A DNA stretch of 7,666 nucleotides, taken from the NCBI GenBank assembly GCA_937931775.1, contig CALHAQ010000087.1:1-7666 (forward strand). The letters are read 5' to 3'. Below the pieces are notes generated by a model. It saw nothing but the letters and a program-made list of their open reading frames with translations. It was not told where the DNA came from and did not search any database. Origin of the DNA: an uncultured Candidatus Altimarinota bacterium (GTDB lineage: Bacteria; Patescibacteriota; Gracilibacteria; BD1-5; UBA6164). A program made the translations under genes and the position numbers. Positions 7,102 through 7,666 of the stretch are shown piece after piece (position 1 is the first letter of the stretch; every line of letters starts with the position of its first letter).

Positions 7102-7666
7102 TTATTTTACATATAGTTCCCATTTATCTCACGATTCCCAAGGTGTAGCAAGATGACCTATCATAGTAATTCGCCCATCTGATCAAGATCAATGCCCTAC
7201 ACCATATGCCTGAGCATTTGTGATATATACAAATGCATATCAAGAGCTTAGATCGTAGCGAACAAATGTAGGAATCATAGTATTTCATCCTGTTGTTCAG
7301 GAAACTTTTATTAGAGTATTTTCTTCTGCTGTGGAGGGACAGCCAGAGACGAGACATTCCCTGAATATAGTCTTTATATCCCAAACCCAGCAATTCTCAC
7401 TGGAACAAGCCATTGCTTTACTAATATTCTGAGCAAACTCAGGAGTCAGACTCACATGAGTGTTAGTACTAGGAAGTATCTCTAAAGCTCAAAGTACTCA
7501 TACTGTTTGAGTAACAAATCAAACTTTACTCCCAATCATTGTCCATCAACCACCTCAAACTTCCATGTCACAATATACTTGAAAATCTGTTCATAGAGGA
7601 GATACAGTATATGTACCATTATCTCATCATCATCCTGTTTGTTTAATTCTCTTACATGAGTGTTTT
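7102..7666 (-). CDS. Fibrinogen-like-domain surface/secreted protein, C-terminal part (5' end outside window)
   Basis: With UGA = Gly the frame is open from the window edge to the TAA at 7102, giving 188 codons including the stop. The visible part begins with SCKRIKQTGGGG, then DNGTYTVSPLG, FQVYCDMEVGGGGW and TMI. This is the start of a fibrinogen-like domain: Cys-x-x-Ile, Gly-x-Tyr-x-Ile-x-Pro, YCDM, GGGWT. Six cysteines are visible (one each in SCKRI, YCDM, ACSSENCW twice, and RECLVSGC twice), suggesting disulphides and an extracytoplasmic location. It ends in GDKWELYVK. There are about 15 UGA codons, the highest density in the window, including three in a row after GGA (7624-7632). In CPR bacteria such modules are often found at the C-terminus of pilin-like or secreted proteins; that origin cannot be checked here because the N-terminus is missing. 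The gene converges on the pilus ATPase gene. Confidence 0.72.

Noticed and set aside
7124..7393. An 89-residue minus-strand protein.
   Set aside because: It is in a different frame from the fibrinogen-like protein, has no recognisable motif, and overlaps a frame with strong family text.

Overview
The window comes from a bacterium that reads UGA as glycine (translation table 25), so it belongs to the Gracilibacteria / Absconditabacteria (SR1) part of the Candidate Phyla Radiation. Under the standard code every gene is broken into fragments. With UGA = Gly, nine long reading frames each run to a TAA stop and a tenth stays open to the window edge. More than 60 in-frame UGA codons fall in these frames, many at family-invariant glycines such as PilB/GspE Walker B, the Tag EGAQAGLSW motif and Pta LSRGCS. 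Tryptophan positions use UGG, which excludes the UGA = Trp codes. The DNA is AT-rich, genes are tightly packed, and Shine-Dalgarno sequences are nearly absent, as in reduced CPR genomes. Gracilibacteria versus Absconditabacteria cannot be settled from this window.

Layout: positions 1-389 (minus) hold the 5' part of a surface-type protein with an FG-GAP-like beta-propeller repeat. Positions 449-5650 (minus) are seven co-directional genes separated by only 1-5 bases, a probable operon. In transcription order they are a phosphotransacetylase (pta), two tandem EamA/DMT membrane transporters that are diverged duplicates, DNA-3-methyladenine glycosylase I (tag), a TfoX N-terminal-domain protein, and an ABC transporter ATPase plus ABC-2 permease of the YadG/YadH type. 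A 103-base divergent promoter region (5651-5753) separates this operon from a plus-strand type IV pilus / type II secretion ATPase (PilB/GspE-like, 5754-7061). A perfect 28-base palindrome (7064-7091) then serves as a terminator, probably for both strands. Positions 7102-7666 (minus) are the C-terminal part of a cysteine-containing surface protein with a fibrinogen-like domain start.

The operon joins acetyl-CoA/acetyl-phosphate exchange, small-molecule export or import, repair of alkylated DNA and an ABC exporter. The two edge genes and the pilus ATPase are surface or attachment functions, plausible for an episymbiotic or predatory lifestyle; that link is inference. I saw no tRNA, rRNA, CRISPR array, insertion sequence or riboswitch.
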